Positions 1-11,703 of a stretch of DNA of 64,000 nt are shown here, piece after piece. Origin of the DNA: Rotaria sordida (taxonomy: Eukaryota > Rotifera > Eurotatoria > Philodinida > Philodinidae); NCBI GenBank assembly GCA_905250125.1, contig CAJNOL010000873.1, positions 1 through 64,000 of the forward strand. Reading direction: 5' to 3'. Position 1 is the stretch's first letter. The number at the start of each line of letters is the position of its first letter. Under the pieces are notes generated by a model, which saw nothing but the letters and a program-made list of their open reading frames with translations, ran no database searches and was not told the DNA's origin. A program made the translations under genes and the position numbers.

Positions 1-71
1 CATGAATAAATGAAAACTAAGGATGATTCAAAACTGACCCTTATACGTTCCTGTTCTGTTTATTACAAATC

Positions 72-3000
72 TTACTCTGTCGATGATGTTTCAGGATTTT
101 CATCTTCTTCAAGTATAATGTTCATAGCTTGTACTGATGTTGTTGTTATATTTGTATTAGTTGTACACTGTTGTAACAATAGTGGTTCTTCATCATCTTC
201 AACTAGAGCTAAAAGCAAAACAAAAACAAGAATTCATCGAAATCAAATAGCTTGTTAAATATTGCTATATGTGCCTAATGATTAACTCTCTTTTTTTTTG
301 TGTATTCGTTCGTATTTTGATAAGCAGTGATTTATTTTGAAATAAAAATAAACTTTAAAATAAAACGAAGAATTCCCTACTTGTAATAATGTAGAAAGAA
401 AAAAAGAAAAGCAAGTGCAACTACTTATCAATAGCAGCGCGCACCATTATTAAAATACTGTAAGTATTGTATTTGATCATGTTCAATTTATTGTAAATTA
501 AAATAGAACAACTGACAAAAAGAAAATGAAACATTCGATTGAATTTAATCTTTAGCTTTATCATTTGAAGATAATTAATAAAAGAAATAAAAGAAAATAC
601 CTAATAAAATTTGTTCATGGCTTGAATCAATTGAATGTTTTGGAGTCATGAGCATTGGTGATATATTTTCTTTTCCAAAACTAAAAATAGAAGAAATATA
701 GGTTGATTATTAAAATAAAAATTTCTATTAATATAACCATTATTGTCTTTTATTCTCTAATATAAATTGTTACATATTATCAAAATTTTCATGCATAGAA
801 TTTCGTTTTGATGTTGATAAAGAAATATCAGCAGAATTATAACTAAATTTTTTTTTACTAAAAATAATTCATTATGCTTACTTTAATGTTGAAGATATAA
901 ATATATTAATTTGTTCTTTAAATGGATCATTTGCCGGTTGTAATGAACATTTTTGTCGTTTAACAGTTCGATTTTTATTATTGAATTTATCATGAAAAAT
1001 TTTTTCAGCAAGAAGATGATATGTTGCTGTTGTATGATTATATTGATTGTCATTTAAAGATTTTAATATAATTTCTTTTTCAGCAACATTTCCATCAATC
1101 ATTTGACGAAGAATAAATTCATGATCATCTTGTGATATTAATTTTAATGAATCAATATAATATTGTTCATTATCATAATCATCATCTTCACATTGTCGAT
1201 ACCATATATCAGACATAACTTCATCAAGTGTTGCACGTTTTTCTGGTTCACGTACAATCATTCGATGAATTAAGCTATTTAAATTAAACAAAATGAATAT
1301 TAACGGATGAACAAAAAGTTTTCAGACAATATGTTCTTTTATTTTTCGACTGATACAGAGGATCAGCAGAAGTTTGAAAACATCGGATTGGAATTAGAAT
1401 TTTATATTTTAGGAGTTATGAAAGAATCTTTGAAAGTTGTGAAAATAAATTTTGGACGAAGACAGTTGCACGAACACATACTTACATAGAGAAAGCGAGC
1501 GTATTTCGTTTGAAATTGTTTCCATTGTTTTTTTTTCAGTGATTTTTCTTATGAAGGAAGATCCCTATGTAATAAATCGCTCTTAAGCTGGAACTATATT
1601 CAATCTATAGGGTCTAGTGAGTAGGTTAATAGTTTAGAGTGGCTCGAGCTGTTAGAATTTTGTTGCTAAGATATTGAAGTTTTAGTAGATTTTTTCTGCA
1701 AAGATCCAATTTTCAAGCAATATCATACTTTTGAATTTTGACATAAAACTTTGTTCACATCAAGATACCGATTAGACTAGTTTGTAGAGAAAAAAAAGGC
1801 AGAATTTTTTTTGACTAAGTCTCGTTGAGATATGAATTTCTCAAAATATAAATGTTTTTACAATAATCATGGGAAAGCGTCTGTAGTCCGAAAAACCATA
1901 TCTTGGAAAGACTTTGTCAAAAATTTTTAATCTTTTTTTTCTACAAACTAGTCTAATCGGTGCTTTTACATGGGCAAAGTGTTGATTCTAATCTGATATT
2001 TCACAATTTCTGTCGATCTTCTGAATTGGTTGAGAAATGAAAAAACATTTTGTCTGCATACTTTTGATCCATCCGTTACAAACAAAAAAAAACAAATTAA
2101 TTACTTTTGACATGCAAGAGAAATATTTGATGGAACATTATAAGAACAATCAAGTATCATCATTACTGTTTCGGAATCATTAGCTTCTTGGAATGGTGCA
2201 TGACCAGTTACAAGCATAAATAATATTACACCCAAACTCCAAATATCTAAATTCATATTTATATCTTTGAAAAGAAAAGAATTATCTATTTGTACACTTA
2301 CCAACTGCTGGTGCATCATACGGATCACCAAGTAGAATTTCAGGCGCTGAATATGCAAGAGATCCACAACTTGTTAACAATTTTTTACCAGGTGAAAATA
2401 GATTAGAAAAACCTTTAATAAAAAGATATATATATATATATAAATGGACTATCTTAAAAGAAAATCAATTTGTACCGAAGTCAGTTAATTTAACAACACC
2501 TTGTTTTTCGAAGAAAACTAAATTTTCTGGCTAAAAAAAACAAATTTAAAAAAAATTAAATATAAGAATTTTATCAAGAAAGTTTCTTTCTATAAAATAG
2601 AGTTTCTATAAAGTCATTTGAAATAATTACTTAGCGTAAAATGAAATTAGAACATTTCAAACAAATTAATTTTTATTTCTTATTCAAATAAAAGAACAAT
2701 AAGTATTGTTCAAGTAAATCTAAAATTTGTCAAAAGTTTTCATCGAACCATATCCATACGCATTTGTGCTCATTTATTTCAATTAGTTTGTACATTAGAA
2801 TAAAATTTATTAATTTAATATCTAACTCTTTAATTATCTAATAGAAAGTTGCAAGTCGACATTTTTGTGAATCCAAATCTGACAGAAACAAAATTGCTGG
2901 CTCCGGATCTGGAAAGATTCACAGCTCCCTATAATCTAATAGATGCAATCGGTAACTGAATCTGTCTTGTTTTATATATGGCAACATGTTTGAAAATCAA

Positions 3001-4407
3001 GTCTAAATCACATGAAGAAAATTGTTTCTCTAGCTCATATTTTGTTTACAGGTAGATCTTATTATGTAGATAGAAAGTCTAAAGCACTTCGTCCAATGAG
3101 ATCTCTCTTCTCGAGTTATACTCATTTTATTGAAATTTCAGTACATAGCAGAATAATACGAAAAAAAAACAGTAATAAGACATTTCCGATTGGAATTTTA
3201 CACAACAACAAAGATCTAATGATATTCTGAAAGTTTTTCAATTCAAACAGATGTTTCTCTTTCAAAATAAAATACTCGTGAGAAAACATTACTTCCTTAA
3301 GAAAATTCCAAAATTAGTGCATTTTTTTTTAGATATCCGAAATCTTAAGAAGAAATCATTCGTTTAAGTTGAAACTTTCAGAACAGCATAAGATCTACTA
3401 TTGTGGAAAATTTCTTATTACTATTTTTGTTTTCGTAATATCTCATCCTAAGCTAAAAATTCATTAAAACGAATATAACTCGAGAAGAAAGACCTAATTG
3501 CATGAACCGTTTTACGTCTTTTATCTGCATAATAAGTCTTGCTTATGAGTAAAATATAAGAAAATACCAGTGGGAGGAGTTTAAAATACGTCGGATTGGT
3601 TCCGGCTTCAGAAAGTTTGGATCTAATGAGCTCTACCCTACAGATTTCTCAGACGATGTGTCTGAAAAATGTGCCGGATGCACTAATCACTAAATACAAA
3701 AAACCAGAAAAAAGTATCTCGTATCTTTGGAGTGATTATCGTATTCCGATTAGAAAATTTCATTGAAAGTATTAAAGTACGGTTCGATCGGGTTCGAAAA
3801 TTGTGGACTCAACGACTTTAGATAAATTCCTTTGTTAATTTGATTAACGTAAAACATGATATGAACAATTGAAATGTAAACATGAATCAAATTTCTTATT
3901 GAATTTAATGATTAAATCTTACTTTAAGATCACGATGACACACAGACATTTCATGACAATATTTAAGTGCTCGACATATTTGTCGAAAATATCTTCGTGC
4001 TAAAGATTCATTAAGACCATTAGCATGTTTAATAATATAATCATACATATCACCTCCATCAGCAAATTCCAAAATAAGACAAAGTTTATTTGGTGTATCA
4101 ATAACTTCATATAAACGAACAACATTTGGATGTTGAACTAATTTCATACATTTAACTTCTTGAAATAAATGAGTTTTAGATATTTCATCTAATTTTGTTT
4201 TATCAATAACTTTAACGGCAACTTCTTTTTGTGTAAAAATATGTCGAGCAATTTTAACAACAGCAAAATGACCTTTACCAATTGTTTCTCCTATTAATAA
4301 AAAATAATTTTTAGATTATAAAAAAAAAATCCAATTGATAAGTTACCAAGAGTATAAAGATCATTAACAAAATTATGTAGATCAGAAAATTGATGTTTAT
4401 AAGACAT
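72..4407 (-). CDS. SNRK: SNF-related serine/threonine kinase, SNRK-like (448 aa, 8 coding exons)
   Basis: Exons on the minus strand: 4407-4347, 4290-3923, 2530-2476, 2412-2302, 2246-2105, 1274-882, 680-601, 208-72. They join in phase to 449 codons including TAA. The kinase domain is complete: glycine loop IGKGHFAVV (about residue 25), VAVK lysine (about 50), HRDLK at 139-143, TDFGFSN, then [21 protein letters not shown]-like stretch follows ([11 protein letters not shown] to [13 protein letters not shown], roughly 290-340), the arrangement of SNRK in the AMPK-related kinase family. [10 protein letters not shown] and [19 protein letters not shown] match vertebrate SNRK as I remember it. The vertebrate protein is about 765 aa; this one has a short, unconserved C-terminus. 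The final TAA sits inside GAGTAAGA, a possible splice donor, so the gene could continue past the left edge. Introns 2 and 5 are large and hold foldback repeats. Confidence 0.9.
1555..1998. repeat. Foldback (MITE-like) repeat in SNRK intron 5, family A
   Basis: This non-coding block has complementary arms near its right end: positions 1768-1798 are the reverse complement of 1934-1965 (core GACTAGTTTGTAGA). Its left part (GGAACTATATTCAAT, GGCTCGAGCTGTTAG, TTGCTAAGATATT) is clearly related to the palindromic element at 50799-51184 in the RNF217-like gene. The two are therefore members of one non-autonomous family. No coding capacity is visible. Confidence 0.65.
3030..3560. repeat. Foldback repeat in SNRK intron 2
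   Basis: Positions about 3030-3142 are an imperfect inverted copy of about 3445-3560. Shared cores are CTTCTCGAGTTATA against TATAACTCGAGAAG and CTTATTATGTAGAT against ATCTGCATAATAAG. There is no open frame of interest. It looks like a miniature inverted-repeat or foldback element lodged in the intron. Confidence 0.6.
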
Positions 4408-4781
4408 AAATATTTAAGATATCATTACATCTTTTAAATTTTTGTTTTTCTTTCTATAATTACAAAATAACAATTGATAAAAATTTCATTGACAAAGTCT
4501 ACAAAAACAAAATTTTAACTTAATTTATAGATAAAGATAATCATCAATAAATTCAAGAAGTAAATACTAATAATAGTCGTTGATTATTCTTTCATTCTAT
4601 TTTACATGCACATGCAATGTGCACTATTAACTAGAACGACGGAAGTCATCGACTCTATATAGAAATAACATTCGTAGTATCTTTCATAAGAAGGAAAAAT
4701 GTCTATATCTTTCTTTTTTTCATCTGAAACTTAGATATAAGAAAAAAAAAAACTATATTATGAATAAATTTTTGCTTTTTA

Positions 4782-4870
4782 TTAGCAGCTCAGAGGCCAT
4801 GACAATCGTCATTATGATCAGTTTATATCATTTATGGAAACCGAGTCTTTTCTTTCGTCATTGCTGCTAA
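4782..4870 (-). ncRNA. Candidate box C/D snoRNA, copy 1
   Basis: Read on the minus strand, an 8-bp terminal stem (TTAGCAGC at 4870-4863, GCTGCTAA at 4789-4782) closes boxes in canonical order: C = ATGACGA (4861-4855), D' = CTGA (4821-4818), C' = ATGACGA (4812-4806), D = CTGA (4093+700, i.e. 4793-4790). Box C differs from RUGAUGA by one base, and the same variant recurs in C'. The sequence before D (TTGTCATGGCCT) would be the guide; I could not assign an rRNA or snRNA target. A similar sequence with the same box order lies at 7885-7973, which argues against chance. Confidence 0.5.
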
Positions 4871-5279
4871 ATGTGTAACAAAATGATCATGATCAATCAA
4901 CACTAATAGTAATATTAATTAAATTTGAAATGTTAATTAGAATATACTATCTATCATTCTAATAATCTTTATGTTGTTTACGTTTTGCTTTTTTTTTTAT
5001 CATCGATATTTGTAGACATTTACGATTTGTTGTTGTACACAAAATATTATCTATTCTAATGGCTTATTATAGAGTCGTCGTCATCAGCAGGAGGGAAACG
5101 AAATAGAACAACTGCTATTTGGTTTATTTTTATCTTTTTCAAAATACACGTGATGTATTCAAACAAAAGCAAAAGAAAATTACGGATGAATTCTATTGGA
5201 TTGACATGTCAATATTATTTAATTATTTTCTATAACTTCAATTACAAGTCAGAAAAATATGATTTCTTTTTACTAGTTA

Positions 5280-5850
5280 TTGTACATGTAGAATAATCAT
5301 GATTTGTTTATTTTCTTAGATCTATATCTTACGAGAAGCTGGAATTGTCAAGCATTTTCTTATCACTTACATCAATTCCTACTAAAAAGAATATGAGACA
5401 ATATAAAGTATCAACAAGAAAAAGATTCTTACATAGTAATTATTAGAAAGCATTAGTTTATGTATAATTTTAGATGTCTACCAATAGAATATTTGGCCAA
5501 TTTCATAAAAGATAGAGTGAATGCACCACTGTATAACTTCAGCAAATCTTCTGAAGGTTAGCAATAGCTCGTCTGCATTGATTACCTAAAATAGCATAAG
5601 GTTTGTAAGCATACAATATCATTCGAAAGCTATGCTTCCTAATTAATAATTACTAAGCAAGAATTTTTTGTTAATGATACTTTATGTTATTTCCGACGCG
5701 TTCTTAGGACTTGATGTAAGTAAAAGAATCTCATACAACATACCGTTACCATAATGAATATGAGAAAACATTTGACAACCCCTGTTTGCTCGTAAGATAT
5801 AGAACTCAAAAAATAATAAATCATCAACATTCTATATGCATTACAACTGA
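5280..5850. repeat. Foldback repeat, intergenic
   Basis: The left arm (about 5290-5465) and right arm (about 5633-5835) are imperfect inverted copies. Examples are CTATATCTTACGAG against CTCGTAAGATATAG, and TTACATAGTAATTATTA against TAATAATTACTAAGC. The short minus-strand frame at 5687-5938 lies mostly within the right arm and is not a gene. Confidence 0.6.
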
Positions 5851-6924
5851 TAAAAAAAATCACATTTTGCTGACTTGTAGTTGAAGCTATATATAAAAAG
5901 AAACAGAATTCGAGTATCCACTTGACTGTACATGTCACCTTTAGGCAATGTTTATTTTTAGACTTTGATTATGAAGAATCAAAATAATTGAGTCTGTTTA
6001 GCTATTCTTCAAAGAATTGGTTAAACTCTCATAAGCAGAACAAATATGAATTTGAATATTTAAATAACTATAGAATATTTTCAACCAAGACAAAAGTAAA
6101 TATAAAGTTCCTATTATATTTGTTTTAACTATTTATTGTTTTGTAATCCATCATTATTTTCAATTCATTGAAGTTGCAAATCAGCTAGTTTTACATTAGC
6201 AATTGTTATTGGTGTCAAGTGGATCATAAAGAAGAACACTTTTTGTTTTTCGTTGGCATCTAATGTTTTCATTGTTTTGAATCAAATTTTTTACATCGAC
6301 ATGAAATTCTCTATAAATTTATCTATAATATTTAATGAATATTTTCTCTTTCATTTTTAAAATCAAGCATATAACTTTAGCAAACTATTGAGTACAACTT
6401 ACAAAAATTTTTTTTTTCAATTTTATTTCTATATAACTATGGAAAACTTTTTCGAAAGAAAAACACGGTTCAACTTGCGAAAAATTTATGTTGGAATGTG
6501 GTTGTTTCTGTGCCTCATCGCGATATTGATATGATGCACTTTTCACCGATATGTATAAACACATAAACTGAATGGCTTTTGAGGTTTATTAAAACTGCGA
6601 TTACTTGCAGTTTTATCAGAAAATTTTTTCCATGGATAGTTTGTTAAGTTTGAAGCTCTCTATTGATACAATTTTTAATTCATGGTTTAAAGCACACTGT
6701 TATTAATTAAGCCAATTGTTACGAACTTAATTGTAATCATCAAAAGTTTCTCAAAAAGATTTACACATATGTAATATTCAAAGAGATATATGCAAGAAAA
6801 AAAGAAGTGAGATTTGAATACTTCGAAGTAAGATTGAAGTATCATAGTTCATTCGTACTTCGGACTACTCAAGTCTCACTTTTTTCGCTTAGGTATATGA
6901 CAATTAAAAGCCTTAAAAGGATAG

Positions 6925-7205
6925 ATTTTCCTCAGTCTTCTATCCAGAGTTATAGGCATTTACTGGAATTTTAGCCGATGTCATGGTATATACCAACAAA
7001 TAGATCTATTTGTAATTAGAATATCTTGGAAAGGAAATCTTTCTTTGAGCTGAAATTTCCAGGACATTCTACTTACAAGTAGATCTGTTTGTCGGCGAAA
7101 GCTCAGATCGAAATACTGTCATTTGATTTGTTAGTATATACCATACGATGGGCTGAAATTTCAGTAAAATGTTTATAACTCTGGATAGAAGGCCTAAGGA
7201 CATTT
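6925..7205. repeat. Foldback repeat, intergenic
   Basis: TTCTATCCAGAGTTATA at about 6938 is repeated inverted as TATAACTCTGGATAGAA at about 7174. The arms extend inward to a shared TGGTATATACCA-type core on both sides (6984 and 7135). This is a short palindromic element with no coding content. Confidence 0.65.
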
Positions 7206-7884
7206 ATTCTTTTTGGGGAGTATTTTATATCTCACTAAAGTCTACTTTATATACAGAGTCCAAACTCAAAAAGCGATTGATCAGTTGAATACATTCCCTC
7301 ATTAGAGTAATGTCTACAGTTACATTTAATATATTATATGTTATTAATGAATTTTTAGTTGCTGGTATTAAAAGGAACAGCGTGGGATGCGAGTAACTGT
7401 TAGAAGAGTAAATATCATGCATTTATCACTACTCTATCCAGTTAGATACATAGTTTGTCTTGTACAGACGTAATAAAATAGATTTTACAATATTCTGAAT
7501 TTTTCTACGAGATTGTTCTGCTTGTTTTTCTAATTTCTATACATAGATCATTGCAATCCCTGTAAGACTTGGGTGTGGGTGTGGAAAGACACACACACAA
7601 GCTATTTTTAGGATGACAATGATTCATCATAACATAGAATACGATAATTTCGTTTTTCTACATGACGTATTTAAAGAAAACTTACATTTTTTTTTAATCT
7701 AATGATAGAACTTTCTCAAATTCTAAAATAAAAATTCAATTGTTATCTTATATTCATAATAACATAATACATACTTAATAATACTAGATATATAAAATTA
7801 TACTCAATTATTTACAAAAAAAAAATAATATTTAATTCTGAAATAGATTTAAAAATCAAATAAAAATATAAATGAAATTTCAAT

Positions 7885-7973
7885 ATCAGCTCAGACAGCC
7901 AAGACAATCAGCATAAAAAAATTTTCAGTCGTTTTTTAGCGAAACCATGTCTTGTTCTTTCATCATAGCTGTT
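7885..7973 (-). ncRNA. Candidate box C/D snoRNA, copy 2
   Basis: On the minus strand, a short terminal stem (CAGCT with AGCTG) encloses a perfect C box ATGATGA (7966-7960), D' CTGA, a C'-like ATGCTGA, and D CTGA (7894-7891). Blocks shared with copy 1 at 4782-4870 include GAAAGAA after box C, GGTTTC, and GATTGTC with TGGC before box D. The putative guide next to box D differs between the copies (TTGTCTTGGCTGT here), so the two could modify different sites. The target is not identified. Confidence 0.5.
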
Positions 7974-8441
7974 ATGTAATATATATATACATATATATAT
8001 TGATTAAAGATACAATAATATGTATACATTTATATATCTGATCTGTTTTATATTTCTTTTCAATGGTTTCAATGGAATGAAAAAAAAACTAATATCTTTT
8101 TCTCTATATCACAACAAATGAACAAAAGACAAAAAAAAATCCCTAAGATCCACAAGATGTCCAAGACATACTGATAAGAGAAGTTATATAAAAGAAAAAA
8201 AAATGAAGTGTTTATCTGTGAGTCGATTGATTGTGTTTTTTCCGTAGTCAGATCTAACATCTCATTCAATAGATAGTGAAAAACTAAGAGAAACGAAAAA
8301 AAAAAGTAAAATAAAATAAATGAGTTAAAATATCAAGAGAGAGAGAGAGAGAGAACAATCAAAATAAACATCAATTTGAATACTCAAGTTTCACAGGTAA
8401 GAGGACAAGAAGAAAGAGAATATATAATTTGTTTTTGTTTT

Positions 8442-11124
8442 TTAATTCAATTTTTCTTGTTGAAGTTGTTGAAGACGTTTAAATTCTTTTAATACAGGTA
8501 AATTAAGCATTGTATCATTATCAATATAATTCCAGTTAATAGCTTTTGGACATGAAAATCTATTTTGTGTATAAATAATTCGTTGTGGTGTTATAACAAC
8601 ATTAACTGGTCTAAAGAAATAATTCAATTAACAAACCTTTATAAATTAAAAAATTTTAACATACAAATCATGTTCAGTCATAACTGATACTGGAAGATCA
8701 TCAAGTAATTGACTTTCATGTACAGTTGTCACAACAAGTGTTTTATCATTACATGCACCTAGTTGACGCATCATTGCATATTCAATATCACCGTAACCTT
8801 TACCTTTACCTAAAATTATATTTTATTTAGGTTAAAACAAAAAAAAAATTTGTTCGAAATTTTTTTTTTTGAAAAAGTAATACTAATATCGACTTGAAAT
8901 TTTGATCAAAAGTAATTCGATTGATGATTTATCAATCATATGGATATCAGTGAAATTTATACATCAAATAAATTTTCAGTCTGCAGAATTTTGTATTCTT
9001 TCTGAATGTAACTTCAGAATTTTTTGTATGACTTCTGGTTTAAGAATTATGAGTCAATGTTTCATTCAGCATGGCAATGCCTCGTCGAAAATCGGATTGA
9101 TCCTCCCGGAATTTGTAGTTATTGTACTATGTATTATGTGTTTGTGCGCTCAAAAATAGGTGATTGTCCTCGCGAAGTATTAAATCGCTCCCTCAGAAAA
9201 GAAAATCTGGACAAAATACTGACCTTTTCTCAAGGTCCGCAAATTGAGTTTGGACAAGATTCAACTCGTTTTTCTATGGAAAATAGACTTGCAAAGTGAG
9301 TTCGACCATTCCTGAATGATTGTTCATTAGCAATTAGATATATGAAAACATTTTTTACAATCTCATGACAGAAATAGAATTTAAGCTTTTGCTTCCGACA
9401 GATATTCATACGAAGATATCTGATCTCAGACAAAATCTCACATCATATAGTCAATAATTTTAATATCGTCTATTCGATTTCTATTGTTTACCTAAACGAG
9501 CACCAGTTATTGGATTAACAACAACAGAAGCCACAACAACAATATCAACATGAAGATTGCCAACCGCTGTTAAATTAACAATTGTACCAAGAGCAGCAGT
9601 ACCTGAAACAAAAAATAATTTTTCATGATTTTAAAGATTTTAGAACACAAAAAAAACTATAGACCAGATTTTGTTGCTGCACGAGATAAATCATGAATAT
9701 GTAAAAATTTTGGATCAAGTTTATAAAAAAGTGCATTATCAATGGATGGTGCTGGAGTAAGAAGTACTTTGCCTAAAATTACAAAATTCGAATTAAAAAT
9801 TTTTTTGTTTTTGTTTTTATTTTGATATCTACCTTCAGCTAATGAAAATAAACGTAAATGTTCTTGAGCAAGACTTGGACAAATTTCAATAACACGCGCT
9901 CGTTGAAATTCTTCAAGTTGAGCCAAATTTGTTGAACAATCTGGATTATTTCGAAAATTAGGAATACGACCATGAACTAAAATAGAGAATATCTTTATTT
10001 TTTGTTATATAAGATTAATAAGAGATAGATAGTTGAATTTTCATATATTTATGTTAAAAGAACTTAATCAGAACATCTAATCCTTGTCAAAAAAAAAAAT
10101 AAAAATAAAAGGTTGGTATGTTTTATTTTGTCTGAAACGATAACGATATATTCTTCAAACAGCGAAACAAACTTCTTTTCTTTTTTTTTCTTTTCGTTTT
10201 CATATACTAACCTGGATGTGGATATAAAATTTCATTTTTCATTTCCATTATATCCCAAACAAGTGTACGTGCACGTGCTTTAATAAGTCGTCGTGATGTA
10301 TCAGTTTCTGTTTGAATTATTTTTTCATTTAAACTCTCATTATATGATGTAACCCAACTTTCAACATGTGTTAATTTTGATAAAATACCAGGTTGTTTAA
10401 GAACACGATCAATATGTACTAATTTATGACGAATATCACGTATTGATATCCATAAATGAACAAGATCACGTGTAACAAATGTTGTTGCTGGTAAATGTTC
10501 ACTACCTGGATTACCATATGCTAATGCTATTTCTTTCATTGTTGGATCAGATGGTAAACGAGCATAACTTAATTTTGAATGTTGTCGTGATAATGGTGGA
10601 TCAGGTTGATTTATATAATTTAATTCAAGTGATGATATATGTGGAATATATAAAGCACATATACAAATATCAGTTTCAGGACCAAATGCAATAAAACGAC
10701 AATGTCCTTTAAAATCAATCTATATTAAAAATTAAATTATATAAGATTTATTAATTCATTGTTTTTTTTTTTTCTTATTAATTAAAATATAAATATTTAC
10801 TTTATTTTCAAGATTTTCTTCATCTTCTTTTTTAACATCAAATAAATATCGAAGTACAATTGAACCTTTAATAATTTCACATACAGTATGAATTGAACCC
10901 GATGGAAGAATCGGTGAACAATATGGAGTTAAATAAAATTCTTGTAAACGTATATTTGATTTATTATTTGTACCACCACTTATTGATGATGTTGTTGAAT
11001 GAATAGCTGGTGATACTGGTATTTGTGTTTGTGTTGATGTTGGTGGAATAACTCGAAAATCATATTTAAGAAGAACATGTGGGTATGATTCGAGTAAACA
11101 TACAGGTAATACAACAACACGCAT
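8442..11124 (-). CDS. 502-aa protein: unrecognised N-terminal half fused to an MTHFSD / 5-formyl-THF cyclo-ligase-like domain
   Basis: Exons on the minus strand: 11124-10801, 10719-10212, 9976-9833, 9772-9665, 9602-9492, 8809-8665, 8610-8442; the phases close exactly on 503 codons. From about residue 255 the protein follows MTHFSD: LVWDIMEMKNEILYPHPG, then VHGRIPNF, LLTPAPSIDNALFYKL, VDIVVVASVVV, GKGKGYGDIEYAMM, and a last block starting VNVVITPQRII. Known MTHFSD proteins add a C-terminal RRM; here the protein stops after the cyclo-ligase-like domain. The glycine-rich loop is the MTHFSD type, not the catalytic GxGGGYYDR type, so enzyme activity is doubtful. The first ~250 residues (MRVVVLPVCLLESYPHVLL...) match nothing I recognise. 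The second exon encodes the end of this part and the start of the MTHFSD part in one open frame, so the fusion is not a join I imposed. The intron at 9491-8810 is unusually long and empty. Confidence 0.8.
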
Positions 11125-11703
11125 TTGTTTGTTTTTTTATTAAAAGAATAAAAATTGAACTAGATTGATATTTATTTGCTCTAGAAAAAATTTAAAGAAT
11201 TTGATATTTTTCTTTATTTTATTTCTAAAAAAGAAAATACATTCTTGTTTATATTTTCTTGTCTAACTGTATTTCTCTATACATAATTTTTCTTAGCCTA
11301 GAAATCTTTCTTATTCCTCCATTTATTTAATCAATTTGATATGATATTTATTTTCAAAAATGAAAAATATTTATTTCTATTCGTATGAAAATTTTTTAAA
11401 AGAATATTTTTCATATAAATCAACAAAGTGCATAAATGTGTTAATTTTTTTAAATGAAAACTGATTGATTAACTATCTTTATAATGCATATTTATTATTT
11501 ATTCTTTTTTTTTCTGAGATCATAGGATAGAAGTTCTAATTGACATTTAGCACTTTTCTTTTTAATATTCTATATATTCATATAGCACGAAAAAAAAACG
11601 CAATATTAATTTATTTGTCTTCCTGTGTCTGTTTACATTAAAACAAAAAACAAAAATAGATTAATATTCTAATAATCTGCAATAAAAAGAAAAAACAGAA
11701 ATT
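11125..11703. promoter_or_regulatory. Divergent intergenic region (MTHFSD-like / VAP)
   Basis: This 579-bp AT-rich spacer lies between two start codons that point away from each other, so it must contain both promoters and leaders. I see no defined box elements. An AAAACAG acceptor-like sequence lies 5 bases before the VAP ATG. Confidence 0.5.

Larger units (their letters stand above)
4408..8441. other. Intergenic region between SNRK and the MTHFSD-like gene
   Basis: No convincing protein gene is seen in this 4-kb AT-rich stretch; its open frames are short and show no domain. It holds two foldback repeats and two C/D-box snoRNA candidates, listed separately, plus a (GA)n run at about 8336-8354. 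Both flanking genes are on the minus strand, so parts of it may be 5' leader or introns of the SNRK transcript. Confidence 0.6.

Noticed and set aside
8-258. 82-aa plus-strand frame at the left edge
   Set aside because: It lies antisense to the last SNRK coding exon and is low-complexity.
4782-4870. SECIS element reading of the hairpin-like sequence
   Set aside because: An ATGA/TGAG quartet can be drawn, but helix II does not pair at the right length and no selenoprotein is adjacent; the C/D-box reading explains more of both copies.
9024-9299. 91-aa plus-strand frame within the MTHFSD-like gene's long intron
   Set aside because: No domain, no splice context and overlapping alternative frames; treated as chance open sequence.
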